Below are positions 14,732-16,313 of a DNA stretch of 16,313 nt, piece after piece. The stretch is from JAAYJR01 sp964563975 (GTDB lineage Bacteria > Bacteroidota > Bacteroidia > Bacteroidales > Prolixibacteraceae), in NCBI GenBank assembly GCA_964563975.1, contig CAZLZJ010000051.1, positions 1 through 16,313 of the forward strand, given 5' to 3'. A program made the translations under genes and the position numbers. Below the pieces are notes generated by a model, which did not search any database, was not told where the DNA came from, and saw only the letters and a program-made list of their open reading frames with translations. Every line of letters begins with the position of its first letter. The first letter of the stretch is position 1.

Positions 14732-16102
14732 TCACAATTCTATAAAATCCAGTATCCGCTTCAATTCAGAAACCATATATAAAGGCAAAGAGAGCAATGA
14801 CCATGACAATTCTGATTTTTTATTTGCAATGTTTATTCCGGTTGTAAATTTTCCCAAAGACGGGCGGTCCATATTGAAACGTATACCGGTTTTTAATTTT
14901 TTTTCGTATAAATATATGTGCATCGATTTAAGTGTACCGGTTTTACCAGCTTTAACCTCAAGCGGATAAATCCGGTTTTTATGCTGAAAAATATAATCGA
15001 TTTCGGCATTGGAACTTTTTTCTTCCCTAATCCAATAATAGAGTTGCGGATTTAACCAAGGCTCACTTTGAGCCAGCATTTCCTGTCCGGCAAATTGCTC
15101 TGCAAGAACACCTTCATTGTCGGTAATCAAGTCTTTGAGGTCAATAAGGTCAATCTGATTAAAATGGTTTACAAAACCGATATCAAGAAATATGGTTTTG
15201 TAAACATTGTCTCGTGAATATTTTGCAAGGGGTACTTTTTGTGCATTCGTGTGTATAACGGTATGGATGATCCTGCTTAATTCAAGCTTTCGAACCGACT
15301 CTTTCAAAAAAGCTGACCGGACATCTTTGTCAATACTGCTGTATTTAATTTTTCGTCCCGGATTTCTTCCGCAATATCTTAAAATAATCTGCAAATATTC
15401 CTGTTGTTTCCGTGTACCGTATTTTGCAAAATCATATTGAAAAGAAGTCAAAATGTTTTGGTGAATCCTTTGAATTTCAGATAGTTTGTTTTCTTCTGCA
15501 AAAGACTTGACTACTTCCGGCATTCCTCCGATAAAAAAATAATAACGAAGGTATTGCAATATTTGATTGTGGATCACTTCGCTATACTGTTCTGAAAAAT
15601 CAAATTCTTCAATATAGGAAATAAGTCTCTTCTGATTTACTGCCATTAAAAATTCTTTAAATGACATAGGATACATATACATAAATTCAACACGGCCGAC
15701 AGGCATTGGTAAATTCATTTCATTCAGTGTGTGATCAAGTAACGATCCTGCACATATCACATGAAGTTCCGGAAGTTTTTCTTTAAAATATCTTAACGAT
15801 TGAATGGCTTCCGGACATATTTGAATTTCGTCAATAAATAAAAGTGTATTGCCGTAACTGATGTCTTCATTAAAAAGAATAGATAACTCTGTAATAATCC
15901 GGATTACATTATTGTCAAAAAACAGTTTTTTCAGTTCCGGTTTTTCTTCCAGATTAATGTTTAGAAGATTCCTGAACTCGTTTTTTGCAAATTCTTCAAT
16001 AATATATGTTTTACCAACTTGTCTCGCCCCCCTGAGAATTAGCGGATTTCTGTTTTTTCTATTTTTCCATTCCCTTAAGTATTGTAAAATATCTCTTTTC
16101 AT
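14732..16102 (-). CDS. AAA ATPase with DUF4143 C-terminal domain
   Basis: A 456-residue cytoplasmic protein of the large DUF4143 ATPase family, whose role is unknown. Walker A is GARQVGKT (25-32), Walker B LLFIDEIQ (87-94), and CAGSLLDH (117-124) lies in the sensor region. A winged-helix-like stretch follows at about 200-280. The C-terminus has a PD-(D/E)XK nuclease-like pattern, with Glu367 and Asp369 in NAEIDY and Glu382 and Lys384 in PLEVKAG. The start is taken at ATG 16102 (MKRDILQYL). A longer reading from a TTG at 16147 only translates an upstream direct repeat. It is transcribed towards the glycan cluster, but its stop lies 210 bases from GH31, and the family is usually a stand-alone accessory gene, so it is probably unrelated to sugar use. 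Confidence 0.88.
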   Translation of the reverse strand: MKRDILQYLREWKNRKNRNPLILRGARQVGKTYIIEEFAKNEFRNLLNINLEEKPELKKLFFDNNVIRIITELSILFNEDISYGNTLLFIDEIQICPEAIQSLRYFKEKLPELHVICAGSLLDHTLNEMNLPMPVGRVEFMYMYPMSFKEFLMAVNQKRLISYIEEFDFSEQYSEVIHNQILQYLRYYFFIGGMPEVVKSFAEENKLSEIQRIHQNILTSFQYDFAKYGTRKQQEYLQIILRYCGRNPGRKIKYSSIDKDVRSAFLKESVRKLELSRIIHTVIHTNAQKVPLAKYSRDNVYKTIFLDIGFVNHFNQIDLIDLKDLITDNEGVLAEQFAGQEMLAQSEPWLNPQLYYWIREEKSSNAEIDYIFQHKNRIYPLEVKAGKTGTLKSMHIYLYEKKLKTGIRFNMDRPSLGKFTTGINIANKKSELSWSLLSLPLYMVSELKRILDFIEL

Positions 16103-16155
16103 GCTAAAATACAATAGTGTTTCGACATTTAAATTGCTAAAATACAATAATGTTT
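16103..16155 (-). repeat. 20-base direct repeat abutting the AAA ATPase start codon
   Basis: GCTAAAATACAATAGTGTTT at 16103-16122 recurs at 16136-16155 with one change (19 of 20 identical) and a period of 33 bases, close to three helical turns. The first copy touches the start codon. On the minus strand each copy reads through TATTGTATTTTAGC, whose TATTTTAG loosely resembles the Bacteroidota -7 box TAnnTTTG. It may be a duplicated promoter or a pair of operator sites for autoregulation. The period is a multiple of three, so both copies translate to the same short peptide (TLLYFS) in the extended frame, which is likely an accident. Confidence 0.6.
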
Positions 16156-16313
16156 TAAAATGTTCAATTTTTTTATATTTTACTTTTTCCGGCCTTCATT
16201 GAAACCCTGTCATTCAGGGAAGCTGCAAGGAAAGAACAAATTTTAAAAATAACGGTTCAATCATACGATCTTATAAAGCTATTGGCTATATTTAGCCTGA
16301 TCGGATAAAATAA
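16156..16313. other. Right-end stretch without a supportable gene
   Basis: This is AT-rich upstream sequence of the AAA ATPase gene, followed by about 110 bases of more balanced composition up to the window end. Short open stretches exist on both strands but none has a convincing start or recognisable motif. A small stem-loop, CCCTG/CAGGG around TCATT, lies near 16206-16220. Nothing further can be supported. Confidence 0.4.

Noticed and set aside
16103..16147. Longer N-terminus of the AAA ATPase from a TTG at 16147
   Set aside because: The extra 15 residues only translate the upstream direct repeat, and the family N-terminus begins at the internal ATG with MKRDILQYL.
16250..16275. Possible fourth copy of the 28-base motif (AACGGTTC followed by ATACGATCT)
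   Set aside because: It needs an internal insertion to align, is in the opposite orientation and is not next to a visible gene start.
16159..16309. Open stretches on both strands at the right end (for example one containing SFREAARKEQILK)
   Set aside because: There is no start codon, no recognisable motif, and the stretches are too short to distinguish from chance.
1..16313. tRNA, rRNA, CRISPR array or complete insertion sequence
   Set aside because: No cloverleaf, rRNA block, regularly spaced repeat series or transposase gene was seen on either strand.

Overview
The window looks like part of a draft (probably metagenomic) Bacteroidota chromosome. It is AT-rich, and its genes lack clear Shine-Dalgarno sequences. 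It combines secreted glycoside hydrolases, a multidomain esterase, a sodium/solute symporter and an AAA/DUF4143 ATPase, which is typical of glycan-degrading Bacteroidota. I cannot place it below phylum from the sequence alone.

Left part, plus strand (1-1876): the last codons of an upstream gene, a Gfo/Idh/MocA-type dehydrogenase and an SDR dehydrogenase, all in the same direction. The SDR has Arg where the catalytic Lys is expected. Its stop codon directly abuts the stop codon of the convergent gene.

Centre and right, minus strand (14521 down to 1877): a glycan-utilisation cluster. In transcription order it has a secreted GH31 glycosidase, a two-SIS-domain MurQ/GCKR-like protein, an SSS-family symporter whose start overlaps the previous stop (ATGA), a secreted double alpha/beta-hydrolase esterase (N-terminal half CE15-like), and two secreted GH78-type alpha-L-rhamnosidase-like enzymes. 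A plausible division of labour is deacylation and trimming outside the cytoplasm by the esterase, GH78s and GH31, sugar uptake by the symporter, and cytoplasmic handling of a sugar (phosphate) by the SIS protein and perhaps the two dehydrogenases. No SusC/SusD pair, sugar kinase or regulator is visible in the window.

The first codons of the last GH78 gene are broken by a 100-N gap flanked by identical 16-base sequences. Overlapping those two copies restores one reading frame and a full signal peptide, so the gap is probably an assembly artefact.

Three intergenic regions upstream of minus-strand genes carry related sequence. A 28-base motif occurs three times (once before the distal GH78, twice before GH31). 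A longer mosaic repeat is shared by the leaders of the distal GH78 and the esterase, one copy looking like a deletion derivative of the other. These are the least explained parts of the window.

Right end (14732-16313): an AAA ATPase with a DUF4143 C-terminus, preceded by a 20-base near-perfect direct repeat with 33-base period, then about 160 bases in which I see no firm gene.
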